Below are positions 1 through 8,776 of a DNA stretch of 64,000 nt, one piece after another. The DNA lies in the NCBI GenBank assembly GCA_003216795.1, contig QCIH01000002.1, positions 97,104 through 161,103 on the forward strand, read 5' to 3'. Source of the stretch: Prochlorococcus sp. AG-402-K16. Its GTDB lineage: Bacteria; Cyanobacteriota; Cyanobacteriia; PCC-6307; Cyanobiaceae. Position 1 is the stretch's first letter. Each line of letters starts with the position of its first letter. The position numbers were made by a program, and so were the translations under genes. Under the pieces are notes generated by a model that ran no database searches, was not told where the DNA came from, and was given only the letters and a program-made list of their open reading frames with translations.

Positions 1-1445
1 CACCAATCTCCTCTACCAACAACCATAGAATAAATTCTTTTCTTTCCAGTCTCTGGCATCCATTCAACATCTTCGATTGCCTTTAATGCAGATGATCTAA
101 AGCCATTTACAGATGCAAACCATTGTTCTGTTGCCCTAAAAATAGTTGGTTTTTTGGTTCTCCAATCATAGGGATATCTATGCTTATAGTTTTCTTGTGA
201 TAGAAGCAAATTATTTCTTTTTAAATGTTCAATAATTAAATCATTTGCATCTTTAAGGACATTTGATCCTTTAAATTGACCAGAATATTCATTTAAGTTG
301 CCTTTTCCATCAACAACACATGTTATTGGTAATTCATATTTTTGACCTACATTAAAATCATCCATTCCATGACCAGGAGCAGTATGAACGATTCCAGTAC
401 CTGATTCTGTAGTAATATAATCCCCTCCAATTACAATTCTGCAATTTTTATTCTTAGAAGGATGTTGATATTCAATATTTTCCAAATTAGAACCTTTAAC
501 CTCTAAAAGCACCTTGAAATCTTTATTAAATTTCTTACTTATTTCAGAAGCTAAATCCTTTGCAAAAAGGTAAATTCGTTTCTCTTCATCGATAGCAAAA
601 ACATACTTTATTTTTGGATTTACTGCAACTGCTTCATTTGCAGGTATAGTCCAAGGAGTGGTGGTCCAAATAGTTATAAAAGAATTATTTTGAAAAAAAT
701 CTTTTTTGATATTAAGATTTTCTTGGATGAAATTTAATAAAATTTCCTCAGGTATTTTAGTGATTTTTAATGAAACATAAATACTTTTTGAATAATGTTC
801 ATCAGGGTATTCTAATTCTGCTTCCGCAAGTGCAGTCCTTGAACTGGGACTCCAATGCACAGGTTTAAGACCTCGATATATATAGCCATTTAAAAACATT
901 TTCCCAAATACTCCAATCTGAGCAGATTCATAACTTTTCTTAAGAGTTAAGTAAGGGTTATTCCAATCTCCCCATATGCCCCACCTCTTAAAACCCTCCT
1001 TTTGATTATTAATTTGGATATGTGCATAATCTGTAGCTTTTTTTCTTAAATTTAGAGTGTCAAGATTCTTTCTTTCATCAGATTTTAAATTCTGAAGAAC
1101 TTTTAATTCAATAGGTAATCCATGACAGTCCCAGCCAGGTACGAAATGAACCCTAAATCCTCTTAAGGTTTTGTACTTATTGATTATGTCTTTTAAAACT
1201 TTATTAAGGGCATGACCCATATGAAGCGCTCCATTTGCATAAGGAGGGCCATCATGTAATGTAAATATTTCGCCTGAATTACTTGAACCTAATTGGAAAT
1301 CAATATCATTTTTAGCCCAGAAATCCTGAATCTCGGGTTCTCTTACAACTGAGTTAGCACGCATTGAGAAATCAGTTTTTAGTAAATTTAAAGTTTCTTT
1401 ATAAGAAAAGTCTGATTTTTGTTCTTTGCTATTTTGAGATTTCAT
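1..1445 (-). CDS. ileS: Isoleucyl-tRNA synthetase (N-terminal part, cut by window edge)
   Basis: Class I aminoacyl-tRNA synthetase that charges tRNA-Ile in the cytoplasm. The reading frame runs off the left edge, so about 481 of the roughly 960 residues usual for bacterial IleS are present. I translated it from the ATG at 1445-1443. The nucleotide-binding HIGH motif appears as HMGH at residues 75-78, inside the typical [11 protein letters not shown] context. The visible part then enters the CP1 editing insertion; the KMSKS loop and C-terminal zinc region lie outside the window. The first residues ([10 protein letters not shown]) are polar and variable, and an upstream in-frame start was not seen. 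It is transcribed away from the 149-residue membrane protein upstream of it on the same strand. Identity is very secure; the 3' end is not visible. Confidence 0.96.
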   Translation of the reverse strand, partial: MKSQNSKEQKSDFSYKETLNLLKTDFSMRANSVVREPEIQDFWAKNDIDFQLGSSNSGEIFTLHDGPPYANGALHMGHALNKVLKDIINKYKTLRGFRVHFVPGWDCHGLPIELKVLQNLKSDERKNLDTLNLRKKATDYAHIQINNQKEGFKRWGIWGDWNNPYLTLKKSYESAQIGVFGKMFLNGYIYRGLKPVHWSPSSRTALAEAELEYPDEHYSKSIYVSLKITKIPEEILLNFIQENLNIKKDFFQNNSFITIWTTTPWTIPANEAVAVNPKIKYVFAIDEEKRIYLFAKDLASEISKKFNKDFKVLLEVKGSNLENIEYQHPSKNKNCRIVIGGDYITTESGTGIVHTAPGHGMDDFNVGQKYELPITCVVDGKGNLNEYSGQFKGSNVLKDANDLIIEHLKRNNLLLSQENYKHRYPYDWRTKKPTIFRATEQWFASVNGFRSSALKAIEDVEWMPETGKKRIYSMVVGRGDW

Positions 1446-1567
1446 ACGACGATATAAAAAATATTGGTGATCAAAAGAATTATTTAAATAAATCTAATTC
1501 ATTATATTCTTTCTTAATTGAACTGTAGTTTTTTAGGGGATTTTTCAAATAACTGATTTACTTGATT

Positions 1568-2017
1568 TCAGACTTTTATATTATCATTTTTATCATTTCT
1601 TACCCACTTTTTTTCGGTTGTATTTTTATTATTGCCTCCAAAATTAAAAAAATTTGAAGGTTTCTTGAAATCACCAAATCCCAAATTGATAGATTCTAAT
1701 ATTTTCGAAAAGTTATTTTTAAACTCCAAAAACGTGGTTAATTTTTTCTTTTCGTTATCTGTCAATTGGTACCATCTAGATAAAAAAAGTTCTACTAGAT
1801 AAAAAATAACTAGTACTGTTAAAAAAAGGAAAATTACAAAAAATGATTCATCTAATGTTTTATTTTTAATTATTAATATCAATCCTATTAATAAATTTAA
1901 AAAAGCTCTTATTAAGTCTTTTGGTTTACCGAGCTCAAGATAAATTAACGGTACAGTTAGATAAATGGTCCCAACCAAAACATAAAAAGTTCCCAAATAA
2001 AATATCAAACTTTTCAT
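1568..2017 (-). CDS. Small membrane protein, unknown function
   Basis: I do not recognise the family. The 149-residue product has three probable membrane helices (about residues 4-26, 37-51 and 57-80), followed by a charged, probably cytoplasmic C-terminal tail rich in Lys and Asn. It lies 122 bases upstream of ileS on the same strand and just downstream of tRNA-Leu, so it could be co-transcribed with either. The ATG at 2017 is the first start after the tRNA. Clean codon use like its neighbours and no competing frame make it a real gene, probably conserved among picocyanobacteria. No catalytic motif is visible. Confidence 0.75.
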   Translation of the reverse strand: MKSLIFYLGTFYVLVGTIYLTVPLIYLELGKPKDLIRAFLNLLIGLILIIKNKTLDESFFVIFLFLTVLVIFYLVELFLSRWYQLTDNEKKKLTTFLEFKNNFSKILESINLGFGDFKKPSNFFNFGGNNKNTTEKKWVRNDKNDNIKV

Positions 2018-2052
2018 TTAATTAACTACTTAATTAAATTATAAGAGTTGAT

Positions 2053-2073
2053 ATAGATAAGCAAACTATCTAT
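2053..2073 (-). terminator. Possible hairpin terminator downstream of tRNA-Leu
   Basis: A 7-bp perfect inverted repeat (ATAGATA / TATCTAT) with a 7-base loop lies 17 bases past the 3' end of the tRNA. The stem is all A/T-rich and only a weak, interrupted U-rich stretch follows on the minus strand, so termination is plausible but not demonstrated. Confidence 0.3.
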
Positions 2074-2089
2074 CAGATTTTCCTTAAGT

Positions 2090-2170
2090 GCGGTCGGGGA
2101 GACTTGAACTCCCACACCCGAAGATACGAGTACCTAAAACTCGCGCGTCTACCAATTCCGCCACGACCGC
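2090..2170 (-). tRNA. trnL: tRNA-Leu (anticodon UAG)
   Basis: On the minus strand the sequence begins GCGGTCG and ends CGACCGC, giving a perfect 7-bp acceptor stem. The D loop holds GGAATTGGTAGACGC and the T arm GGGAGTTCAAGTCTCCC. The anticodon stem CGAGT/ACTCG encloses the loop TTTAGGT, so the anticodon is UAG, which reads CUN leucine codons. The extended variable arm between the anticodon and T stems is typical of tRNA-Leu. The 3' CCA is not encoded and must be added. Length is 81 bases. It is the only tRNA in the window. Confidence 0.97.
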
Positions 2171-2340
2171 TCAAATAAAATCATAATTGAAAGAGGTTTA
2201 TTTTAAAAATTTTTTTTTTTAAGATGATTAATTTGACACATTAAGATTAAATTAAAAAATCTCCTAAAAGAAATTTTTTATGTTTGTGCATGCAATCCTC
2301 TTAAAATATTGGTTATATTATTTAAAGAATAAAAGAAACG

Positions 2341-3360
2341 ATTTCAAACTTAACCAGTAAAAATACAACGAAAAATACTAATTCATCAAAAACATTTAAT
2401 TGGCAAAAAGAGATTAAAAATTACGTAGATCCGCCAAGTTTTTGGAATCCAACATTAGGTTTATTTTTTGGCGGTTATTTTCTTGCTTTTCTTAGCATAT
2501 GGCAATGGTATAGGGGTGTTTGGCCTCTACCTTTGCTTGTAGCCACTGCGTTTTTGGCTTTACATATTGAAGGTACTGTAATTCATGATGCATGTCATAA
2601 AGCTGCTCATCCAGTTCCTTGGATAAATCAAGCAATGGGCCATGGCTCAGCTATTCTATTAGGGTTTAGCTTCCCAGTTTTTACGAGAGTTCATTTACAA
2701 CATCATATTCACGTAAATCACCCCAAAAATGATCCAGATCATATTGTCAGCACTTTTGGCCCAATTTGGCTAATTGCTCCAAGATTTTTTTATCATGAGG
2801 TGTTTTTCTTTCAAAGAAAACTTTGGCGAAGATATGAATTACTTCAATGGGGAATTGAAAGATCCATATTCATAACAATTATCTTGGCAGGTTTGAAATT
2901 TGACTTTATGAATTTAATTTATAATTTATGGTTCGGCCCAGCATTAATGGTAGGAGTCACTTTAGGAATATTTTTTGATTATTTACCCCATAGGCCATTT
3001 CGATCAAGAAATAAATGGATAAATTCTCGAGTTTATCCAAGCAAATTTATGAATTTATTGATAATGGGACAAAATTACCATCTCATACATCATCTTTGGC
3101 CTTCGATTCCTTGGTTTGAATACAAAATAGCTTATGAAAAAACTAAGCCTTTATTGGATAAAAAAGGCTCACCTCAAAGGGTTGGGATATTCGAAAGTAA
3201 AGAAGACATTTTTAACTTTATTTATGATTTGTTGATAGGTGTAAGGAGTCATAGTAAAAAGAGGGGGAAAATAAGAAAAATTATAAATTTGTATCCAGGT
3301 TTTAAAATAAAAAAATTTTTATTAAAGATAGTCAACAAAACATTTATTGGAAGCAACTAA
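2341..3360 (+). CDS. crtR: Beta-carotene hydroxylase (CrtR type)
   Basis: A membrane di-iron hydroxylase of the fatty-acid-desaturase fold that adds 3-hydroxyl groups to beta-carotene on the way to zeaxanthin. The histidine boxes are clear: HDACH, HLQHH and, near the C-terminus, HLIHH, plus the DYLPHRPF segment. Hydrophobic stretches flank the boxes. The start is a problem. The frame is open and clearly coding from 2326 (after a TAA at 2323-2325) through a Trp-rich N-terminal part (FNWQKEIKNY, DPPSFWNP), but there is no in-frame ATG, GTG or TTG until a TTG at 2533, which would delete about 65 residues that include a membrane helix. I place the start provisionally at ATT 2341; ATA at 2329 or ACG at 2338 are alternatives. 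Function is secure; the start is not. Confidence 0.85.
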   Translation: MSNLTSKNTTKNTNSSKTFNWQKEIKNYVDPPSFWNPTLGLFFGGYFLAFLSIWQWYRGVWPLPLLVATAFLALHIEGTVIHDACHKAAHPVPWINQAMGHGSAILLGFSFPVFTRVHLQHHIHVNHPKNDPDHIVSTFGPIWLIAPRFFYHEVFFFQRKLWRRYELLQWGIERSIFITIILAGLKFDFMNLIYNLWFGPALMVGVTLGIFFDYLPHRPFRSRNKWINSRVYPSKFMNLLIMGQNYHLIHHLWPSIPWFEYKIAYEKTKPLLDKKGSPQRVGIFESKEDIFNFIYDLLIGVRSHSKKRGKIRKIINLYPGFKIKKFLLKIVNKTFIGSN

Positions 3361-3365
3361 CTTAC

Positions 3366-3659
3366 TCACTCACTAATAATTTTTGGTACTTTATAATATT
3401 TATCCTCTCTCGAAGGACCCAATTCTAAAAGTTCTTCATTGCAATCAGAATATTTCTTTTCATCTTTTCTAAATACATTTACAACTTCTATAGCTCTCGT
3501 TGTAGAGGGGACATCATCTGTATCAATTTTTTCAAGTTGTATTATATAATCCAATATCTTTTCTAATTGTTCTGCATGATTATTAATTTCATTGTCGTTA
3601 AGTTCTAATCTCGCTAAATGCGCAACTTTTTTAACTTCCTCTTTAGTTATTTTTGTCAT
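3366..3659 (-). CDS. gatC: Aspartyl/glutamyl-tRNA(Asn/Gln) amidotransferase subunit C
   Basis: Small subunit of the GatCAB amidotransferase, which converts Glu-tRNA(Gln) to Gln-tRNA(Gln) and so supplies glutaminyl-tRNA in cyanobacteria. The product has the family pattern near the N-terminus (EEVKKVAHLARLEL) and the later VPSTTRAIEV and LRKD-like VFRKDE segments; GatC acts as a belt around GatA and GatB. I choose the ATG at 3659, giving 97 residues, the usual GatC length. An ATG at 3704 would add 15 Lys/Asn-rich residues that the family does not have. It converges with crtR, with only 5 bases between the two stops. gatA and gatB are not in the window. Confidence 0.93.
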   Translation of the reverse strand: MTKITKEEVKKVAHLARLELNDNEINNHAEQLEKILDYIIQLEKIDTDDVPSTTRAIEVVNVFRKDEKKYSDCNEELLELGPSREDKYYKVPKIISE

Positions 3660-3830
3660 AACTTTAATATCTTTCTTATTAAATAATAGTTTATTTAAGA
3701 ACAACTTATTGACATATCCTTTGAATTTTAAATAAATTAAAAAATAAAAACATCTTTTTAAAAATCAATATCAATTAATAGCCTTAATTATTTTTCTCAG
3801 CTAAATATGTTATTAGATAGATATTGAAAA

Positions 3831-4412
3831 ATAGAAGAAGAATTATTTCCAAAAAATTTTTTTTATCGGCACTCTAAACTTGTTGCTCCTGATTTAATAG
3901 GCTGTCACCTCATAAAAAAAAATAATGAGATAAATCAAGTTAGAGGGGTTATTGTTGAAACTGAAGCTTATTCACAGGAAGAAGAGGCCTGTCATGGCTA
4001 CCGCAAAATGACTGAATCAAACAAATCATTATTTGGCAAACCTGGCACATTTTATATTTATAAATCTTATGGTATTCATCATTGTTTAAATATAGTTACT
4101 GATAAAGAAAATTTTGCGAGTGGTGTTTTGATAAGATCAGTTTTTATATCTAATGAGAATGAAAGATTAGCTTCTGGACCTGGCCTAGTAACTAAAATAT
4201 TCGGTGTAGATATTTCATTTAACTCACTAGAAGTTCTTAATAACAAATCTTTATGGATTTCTCCAAGAGACTCCACTTTAGAAGAAAAAGATCTTATTCA
4301 AACTACGAGAATTGGCATATCAAAGGCAAAAAATATAAAATGGCGATGGTATCTCAAAAATAGTAGGAGTGTAAGTAAAAGATTAAAAGGTGACAGAACA
4401 CCTAAATTTTAA
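3831..4412 (+). CDS. 3-methyladenine DNA glycosylase (AAG/MPG family), start uncertain
   Basis: Monofunctional base-excision glycosylase that removes alkylated purines. The catalytic ETEAY segment, the A-CHGYRK segment, the PGTFYIYKSYGIHHCLN block and the ASGVLIRS block are all present and in family order. Coding similarity begins by about 3843 (LFPKNFFYRHSKLVAPDLIGC), well before the first in-frame ATG at 4008, which would remove the catalytic Glu and Tyr. Upstream, an in-frame TGA at 3825-3827 separates the body from an ATG at 3807. So the gene either starts at a non-canonical codon (ATA at 3831, used here provisionally) or has lost a base: a TTG at 3824 in the neighbouring frame would join it if one A of the following A5 were absent. 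The C-terminal end looks complete. It may be a pseudogene. Confidence 0.65.
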   Translation: MEEELFPKNFFYRHSKLVAPDLIGCHLIKKNNEINQVRGVIVETEAYSQEEEACHGYRKMTESNKSLFGKPGTFYIYKSYGIHHCLNIVTDKENFASGVLIRSVFISNENERLASGPGLVTKIFGVDISFNSLEVLNNKSLWISPRDSTLEEKDLIQTTRIGISKAKNIKWRWYLKNSRSVSKRLKGDRTPKF

Positions 4413-4436
4413 TAATCATTTATCTTTTCAAGCGTA

Positions 4437-5453
4437 ATGCAAATTTGGCCTCATAAACATATCCACACACTAGCTAATTTTTCAATTAAAGATTATGAGT
4501 CAGTATTTGAATTAGCTAATAGATTTGATGCACTAAAGAATGCAGGAACAAAAAAGATCCCGGCCTTACAAGGGACTTTGGTAACGTCTTTATTTTTTGA
4601 AGCTAGTACAAGAACAAAAAATAGTTTTGAGCTTGCTGCAAAAAGACTTTCTGCTGATGTCCAAACGTTTGCGCCATCCTCTAGCTCTTTAACAAAAGGC
4701 GAAACAATAATTGATACAGCCATAACTTATTCTGCTATGGGGGCGGATACATTAGTTATCAGACATTCATCAAGTTACATAACCTTTGAGATCGCAAAAA
4801 AACTTGATGCAATAAATGCCAATACTTCGGTTCTTAATGCGGGAGATGGATTACATAGTCACCCCAGCCAAGGATTGCTTGACATCTATACATTGATAAA
4901 ATTCTTTTCCCAAAAAACACTGAATCCAGAGGTTTTAAATTCCAAAAAAATTTTAATTATTGGAGACGTTAATCATTCAAGGGTTGCCAGGTCAAATCTC
5001 TGGGCTTTGAGTGCATTCGGCGCCGATATAATCTTATGTGGTCCTAAGACATTAATACCTGATGAATTTATCAATTTTTTAAAAACCCCCGCGCCAAATC
5101 AAACAGAAGATCCTGTTAAATCAAGAGGTTCCATAACAATTTCTAGATCATTGGAAGAATCAATAAAAATTGCAGATGCGATTATTGTTTTAAGACTCCA
5201 GAAAGAGAGAATGATGGAAAATTTACTAAGTAGCATTGATTCATATAGTTTGGATTATGGCTTAACCCCAGAGAAATTATCTTTAAATAAAAAAGAAATT
5301 CCAATTCTACATCCCGGTCCCATTAACAGAGATATTGAAATTAGCAGCAAAGTGGTAGATCAATATCCTAATTGCTTGATTAATAATCAAGTTGCAAATG
5401 GTATCCCTATAAGAATGGCTTTGCTTTATCTATTACAGAAACACAACAAGTAA
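4437..5453 (+). CDS. pyrB: Aspartate carbamoyltransferase, catalytic chain
   Basis: Catalyses condensation of carbamoyl phosphate with aspartate, the committed step of pyrimidine synthesis. The carbamoyl-phosphate loop STRTKNSFE lies at residues 57-65, the [10 protein letters not shown] segment at mid-protein, and HPGPINRD at 292-299, all diagnostic of the transcarbamoylase family. At 338 residues it is slightly longer than E. coli PyrB (about 310), as usual for cyanobacteria. No regulatory PyrI is seen. The ATG at 4437 follows the glycosylase stop by 24 bases, so the two are probably co-transcribed; a second pyrimidine gene, pyrD, sits at 37.6 kb but is not linked. Confidence 0.97.
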   Translation: MQIWPHKHIHTLANFSIKDYESVFELANRFDALKNAGTKKIPALQGTLVTSLFFEASTRTKNSFELAAKRLSADVQTFAPSSSSLTKGETIIDTAITYSAMGADTLVIRHSSSYITFEIAKKLDAINANTSVLNAGDGLHSHPSQGLLDIYTLIKFFSQKTLNPEVLNSKKILIIGDVNHSRVARSNLWALSAFGADIILCGPKTLIPDEFINFLKTPAPNQTEDPVKSRGSITISRSLEESIKIADAIIVLRLQKERMMENLLSSIDSYSLDYGLTPEKLSLNKKEIPILHPGPINRDIEISSKVVDQYPNCLINNQVANGIPIRMALLYLLQKHNK

Positions 5454-5455
5454 AT

Positions 5456-5797
5456 TTATAGCAACTTAAGACTTTCTGTAAAGAAACCATAAAATAATCC
5501 CAATCTAAAAGAATCTAATAAAAGTACTAAAAATTTCTTTTTCCTTTCAAATCTAAAATTTCTTCTCAAAACAATTAAAAACTCAATAAAAACTACTGAT
5601 AAAAAAGCGGCTACAGGATCCATAAGTTCCACAACGGCACTTACCATACCAAGAGAACTTCCAAAAAAGTATCCGATTAAAAGTGTAATCAATGATATTG
5701 AATATCTTCGCCATGGATTATTAGCCCAAATACTTATTGTCTGAATATTTTCCACAATTTTTAGCTGAAATTTTGTCTTTTGAGGTTTAACAACCAT
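5456..5797 (-). CDS. ycf20: Ycf20-like protein (DUF565)
   Basis: A 113-residue membrane protein of the cyanobacterial/plastid Ycf20 family, as judged by the NPWRRYSISLITLLIGYFFGSSLG segment read in two parts: an Asn-Pro-Trp-Arg-Arg motif near residue 27 leading into the first hydrophobic helix. A second helix spans roughly residues 58-76, and a third C-terminal one follows a basic loop. In algae, Ycf20 homologues have been linked to non-photochemical quenching, but no function is shown for picocyanobacteria. It converges with pyrB (2 bases between stops) and is followed upstream by the 66-residue gene on the same strand. Confidence 0.78.
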   Translation of the reverse strand: MVVKPQKTKFQLKIVENIQTISIWANNPWRRYSISLITLLIGYFFGSSLGMVSAVVELMDPVAAFLSVVFIEFLIVLRRNFRFERKKKFLVLLLDSFRLGLFYGFFTESLKLL

Positions 5798-5808
5798 TTT
5801 GCATTAAA

Positions 5809-6009
5809 CTAAGCCGCTTCTGAGTTTGATTGAATTTTAGTATTTCCTTCTATTAATTCAAGTAATGCTTCCAACTGAGCCATTAACCCTCTTAATTCGC
5901 CTGGCTCAGGGAAAAGGTCATCTTCTTTTATTCCTAAATGCATTTCTCTGAGCTCTTGCCTTAAATAGCGTATGTGACTAATGACTTGCTCTCTTTTGGT
6001 TTGCGACAT
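5809..6009 (-). CDS. Conserved small protein, unknown function
   Basis: 66 residues, soluble, strongly helical and acidic, with no Cys and no membrane segment. Heptad-like spacing of Leu (QELREM, LRGLMAQLEALLELIE) suggests a short coiled coil. The pattern EQVISHIRYLRQELREMHLG looks like a conserved block, and I have an impression of similar small proteins across marine cyanobacteria, but I cannot name the family. It lies 11 bases upstream of the Ycf20 gene and is probably co-transcribed with it. Confidence 0.7.
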   Translation of the reverse strand: MSQTKREQVISHIRYLRQELREMHLGIKEDDLFPEPGELRGLMAQLEALLELIEGNTKIQSNSEAA

Positions 6010-6226
6010 GATATAAATTTTTGGATGTATCTTAAGAAAGAATATTTTTGAAAAGGAGAGTTTGCATATTTATGACTGAGAATGAAGATAAATGACCTAA
6101 CAACAATTTGAAAAGCTTATGAAAATTGAAAATTTTCATATCCTTGAAAATATGTACTTAATTCTTATATCAATTTTAAATAATTACTTGAGGCTTTATT
6201 ATTAGAGTATATTGACTTTACTCAAT

Positions 6227-6448
6227 ATGAAATTCATTTCTGAAAATAAAATAAGTGAGGAACTAGTAAATTCTTTTGATGAAGAAATGACCTTTGAGCT
6301 CGCTAAAAGGCTAGAGGAAGATAATTATAATACTCCATTTGATGGTTTAAAAGACTGGCACTTACTGAGGGCTCTTGCAATCAATAGGCCTGAATTAACG
6401 ACTAATTATACCCATCTCCTCGATCAGGAACCTTTCGATGAAAACTAA
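6227..6448 (+). CDS. DUF2555-type small cyanobacterial protein
   Basis: About 73 residues with the block FDGLKDWHLLRALAINRPEL, which I recognise as typical of the cyanobacteria-specific DUF2555 family; function unknown. I choose the ATG at 6227; a TTG at 6212 would add five residues. The gene overlaps the start of coaBC by 11 bases (the coaBC ATG lies inside its last codons), implying translational coupling, so a link to coenzyme A synthesis is possible but unproven. Confidence 0.72.
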   Translation: MKFISENKISEELVNSFDEEMTFELAKRLEEDNYNTPFDGLKDWHLLRALAINRPELTTNYTHLLDQEPFDEN

Positions 6449-7694
6449 AAGTAAGGACTCAAAAATAAAGGTTCTTTTATTAATAACTGGAAGTATTGCA
6501 GCTGTAAGAATTCCATTATTAGTTAGCCAATTAGCGAAAGAAAATTATGAAATAAGATGCGTTTTATCAAAAAATGCAGAAAAATTAATAAAGCCTCTTT
6601 CTCTTTCTATTTTAAGTAGAAACCCGTGCATTTTAGAAAATGATCAATGGTCTGATGGTCAATCAACACCTCTTCACATAGAACTACGTAATTGGGCTGA
6701 TATTTTAATAATCGCCCCTTTAACAGCGACAACATTAGCAAAATGGGTAACTGGAAATGCAGAGGGATTGATCCCAAGCATCTTAATAGCAAATATAAAG
6801 CCCATTATTGTTGCACCAGCAATGAATACACAAATGTGGCTAAATAAAGCTGTCCAAAAAAATTATGAGAATTTACAGAATTATGAAAATGTTTTGTCTT
6901 TGCAACCAAGTGAAGGCCTATTAGCATGTGATGCTATTGGCATCGGTAAGATACCTCCTAATGATCTAATCCAATTAGCTCTTGAATTTATAGCTTCACA
7001 TAAACACAATGAATATCGTAAAGATTTACTTAATAAAGAAATTTTAATAACTGGAGGGTGTACCTCAGAGAAAATTGACGCGGCAAGACATATTACTAAC
7101 AAAAGTTCTGGAGCTATGGGCCTACTTCTCTCTCAAGTAGCGAGGTTCAGGGGAGCACAAGTAAAATATGTTCATGGTCCTTTGAAAATCGATAAGAATC
7201 TTACTGATGGAATAAAAAGATATGAAATTGAAACTAGTGTTGATTTAATTAGGGCACTTAATAATGAAATATCAAATTGCGATTATTTTTTCATGAATGC
7301 AGCAGTATCTGATTTCAAAATAACCTCTGATACTTCAGCTAAAATTCCAAAAAATCAAATTAATGCTCATTTGAACAAAAACTTTGAGATAGTCCCAGAT
7401 ATTTTAAAAACAATTAGTAAATCAAAAAAAGATAACCAAGTTTTTGTAGGCTTTTGTGCTTTTACAGGATCTATAGAAGAAGCACGAATTACAATTAAAG
7501 AAAAGATTATCAAAAAGGGTTGTGATTATCTATTCGCAAATCCAATTGATCTTGAAGGCCAAGGATTTGGCTTTTTGGCACAAAATGAAGGTTGGTTATT
7601 CGATGCTAATAATATGGAACACTACATTAACAAAACATCAAAAATTGATTTAGCAAATAAATTAATAACCCAAATTATTTCATTAAAAAAATAA
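6438..7694 (+). CDS. coaBC: Bifunctional phosphopantothenoylcysteine decarboxylase / phosphopantothenate-cysteine ligase
   Basis: Carries out two consecutive steps of coenzyme A synthesis: ligation of 4'-phosphopantothenate to cysteine (CoaB) and decarboxylation of the product (CoaC). The N-terminal flavoprotein half has a GSIAA FMN-binding loop near residue 18, a catalytic His at about 80 in TPLHIELRNWAD, the PAMNTQMW motif at 127-134, and the flap Cys at about 164 (LLACDAIG). The C-terminal half starts near residue 200 with ILITGGCTSEKIDAARHITN, the nucleotide-binding part of CoaB. Length of 418 is close to E. coli (406). It overlaps the upstream DUF2555-type gene and ends in A/T-rich sequence before the psbO leader. 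Confidence 0.96.
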   Translation: MKTKSKDSKIKVLLLITGSIAAVRIPLLVSQLAKENYEIRCVLSKNAEKLIKPLSLSILSRNPCILENDQWSDGQSTPLHIELRNWADILIIAPLTATTLAKWVTGNAEGLIPSILIANIKPIIVAPAMNTQMWLNKAVQKNYENLQNYENVLSLQPSEGLLACDAIGIGKIPPNDLIQLALEFIASHKHNEYRKDLLNKEILITGGCTSEKIDAARHITNKSSGAMGLLLSQVARFRGAQVKYVHGPLKIDKNLTDGIKRYEIETSVDLIRALNNEISNCDYFFMNAAVSDFKITSDTSAKIPKNQINAHLNKNFEIVPDILKTISKSKKDNQVFVGFCAFTGSIEEARITIKEKIIKKGCDYLFANPIDLEGQGFGFLAQNEGWLFDANNMEHYINKTSKIDLANKLITQIISLKK

Positions 7695-7910
7695 AAAAAA
7701 TTTTTTAATTTGTATTTTTTTGTAATCTTAATCATTAAAAATAATGTGATAGCTTAAAATAATTCCAGTTTTTTAAAATCTAAAAAGCTACGGGTTGTTT
7801 CGAGGATTTAATAGTCCTATCTTTTATGGTCCTTTCCCTTGTAATATCCGTACTGAACTTATTAGATGACCTTTAATCTATCGTCACAGAACTTTACTGC
7901 AACTTTAATT

Positions 7911-8705
7911 ATGAGAATTCGTTCTTTCTTAGCTTTTGTTATTTCAATTTGTATAACTTTTGCTTTCGTACCTGTTAAAACATTTGCTTTTTCTGAAAGA
8001 GGAAATGCACAATTCACAGATGTTGTTAACACAGGAAAAGCTAATGATTGCCCTACATTAGACTCATCTCTTGTCGGATCAATATCTCTAGGGAATGGAG
8101 ATAGCCTTAAAGGAATATGCATGCATCCAACAGAAGTTTATGTAAAAGTGCCAGGGACAAAACGAAAAGCTGCAGAATTTGTTTCTACAAAAATTATTAG
8201 TCCTAGAAATAACACCACAGTGACAGAAGTTTATGGAGATATAGATTCAGGAACTTTCACTGAAAAAGGCGGAATTGATTTTCAACTTATTACTGTATTA
8301 ACTCCTGGTGGTTTAGAGGTGCCATTCGCATTCTCAGCAAAAGATCTTACAGCTGATTTACCTTCATCAATTGAGCCAGGCACTGAGGTTAGTGGTTCAA
8401 CTTTTACACCTAACTACAGAACTGGTGACTTTCTAGATCCTAAGGCAAGAGCTAAAAATACTGGTGTTGAATATGCTCAAGGTTTAGTTGCATTAGGAGG
8501 TGATGACGAAGAACTTGCAAAAGAAAATATTAAAGTTGATGTAAACGGTACTGGCGTTATTACTCTTTCAATCAACAATGTAGATTCTGACACAGACGAA
8601 TTTGCTGGTACTTTTGAAGCAATCCAACCTTCAGATACAGATATGGGTTCAAAGGATCCACTTGATGTAAAAATAATTGGGGAGCTTTACGGAAGAAAGG
8701 CATAA
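7911..8705 (+). CDS. psbO: Photosystem II manganese-stabilizing protein PsbO
   Basis: Extrinsic 33-kDa-type subunit on the lumenal side of photosystem II that stabilises the Mn4CaO5 cluster. From the ATG at 7911 the protein has a classic signal peptide (MRIRSF followed by a hydrophobic core, with an Ala-X-Ala cleavage site near residue 26) for export to the thylakoid lumen. The two conserved cysteines of the PsbO disulfide are at residues 47 (NDCPTL) and 70 (KGICMH). The body shows family blocks such as FKRKAAEFV-like TKRKAAEFV and GGIDFQLITVLTPGG. Length is 264 residues. An ATG at 7866 would add 15 residues ahead of the signal peptide and is disfavoured. A strong hairpin terminator follows directly. 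Confidence 0.97.
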   Translation: MRIRSFLAFVISICITFAFVPVKTFAFSERGNAQFTDVVNTGKANDCPTLDSSLVGSISLGNGDSLKGICMHPTEVYVKVPGTKRKAAEFVSTKIISPRNNTTVTEVYGDIDSGTFTEKGGIDFQLITVLTPGGLEVPFAFSAKDLTADLPSSIEPGTEVSGSTFTPNYRTGDFLDPKARAKNTGVEYAQGLVALGGDDEELAKENIKVDVNGTGVITLSINNVDSDTDEFAGTFEAIQPSDTDMGSKDPLDVKIIGELYGRKA

Positions 8706-8717
8706 ATCCTTCTCAAG

Positions 8718-8749
8718 AAAAAAAGGGGGTTAACCCCCTCTTTTTTTTT
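8718..8749 (+). terminator. Rho-independent terminator of psbO
   Basis: GGGGG-TTAA-CCCCC with flanking A and T runs (A7 before, T9 after the C-rich arm, one C interrupting) forms a stable stem that is extended by A-T pairs. It sits 13 bases after the psbO stop and insulates it from the sat gene 50 bases on. Confidence 0.9.
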
Positions 8750-8776
8750 CAAAATTTTTCTTTATCAATTTTAAAA

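Noticed and set aside
6010..6226. Coding sequence in the 5' gap before the DUF2555-type gene
   Set aside because: Only a seven-codon frame (near 6073) and A/T-rich palindromic words; taken as a divergent promoter region.
7862..8122. Minus-strand open frame opposite psbO
   Set aside because: Antisense shadow of a strongly coding gene; product has no recognisable features.
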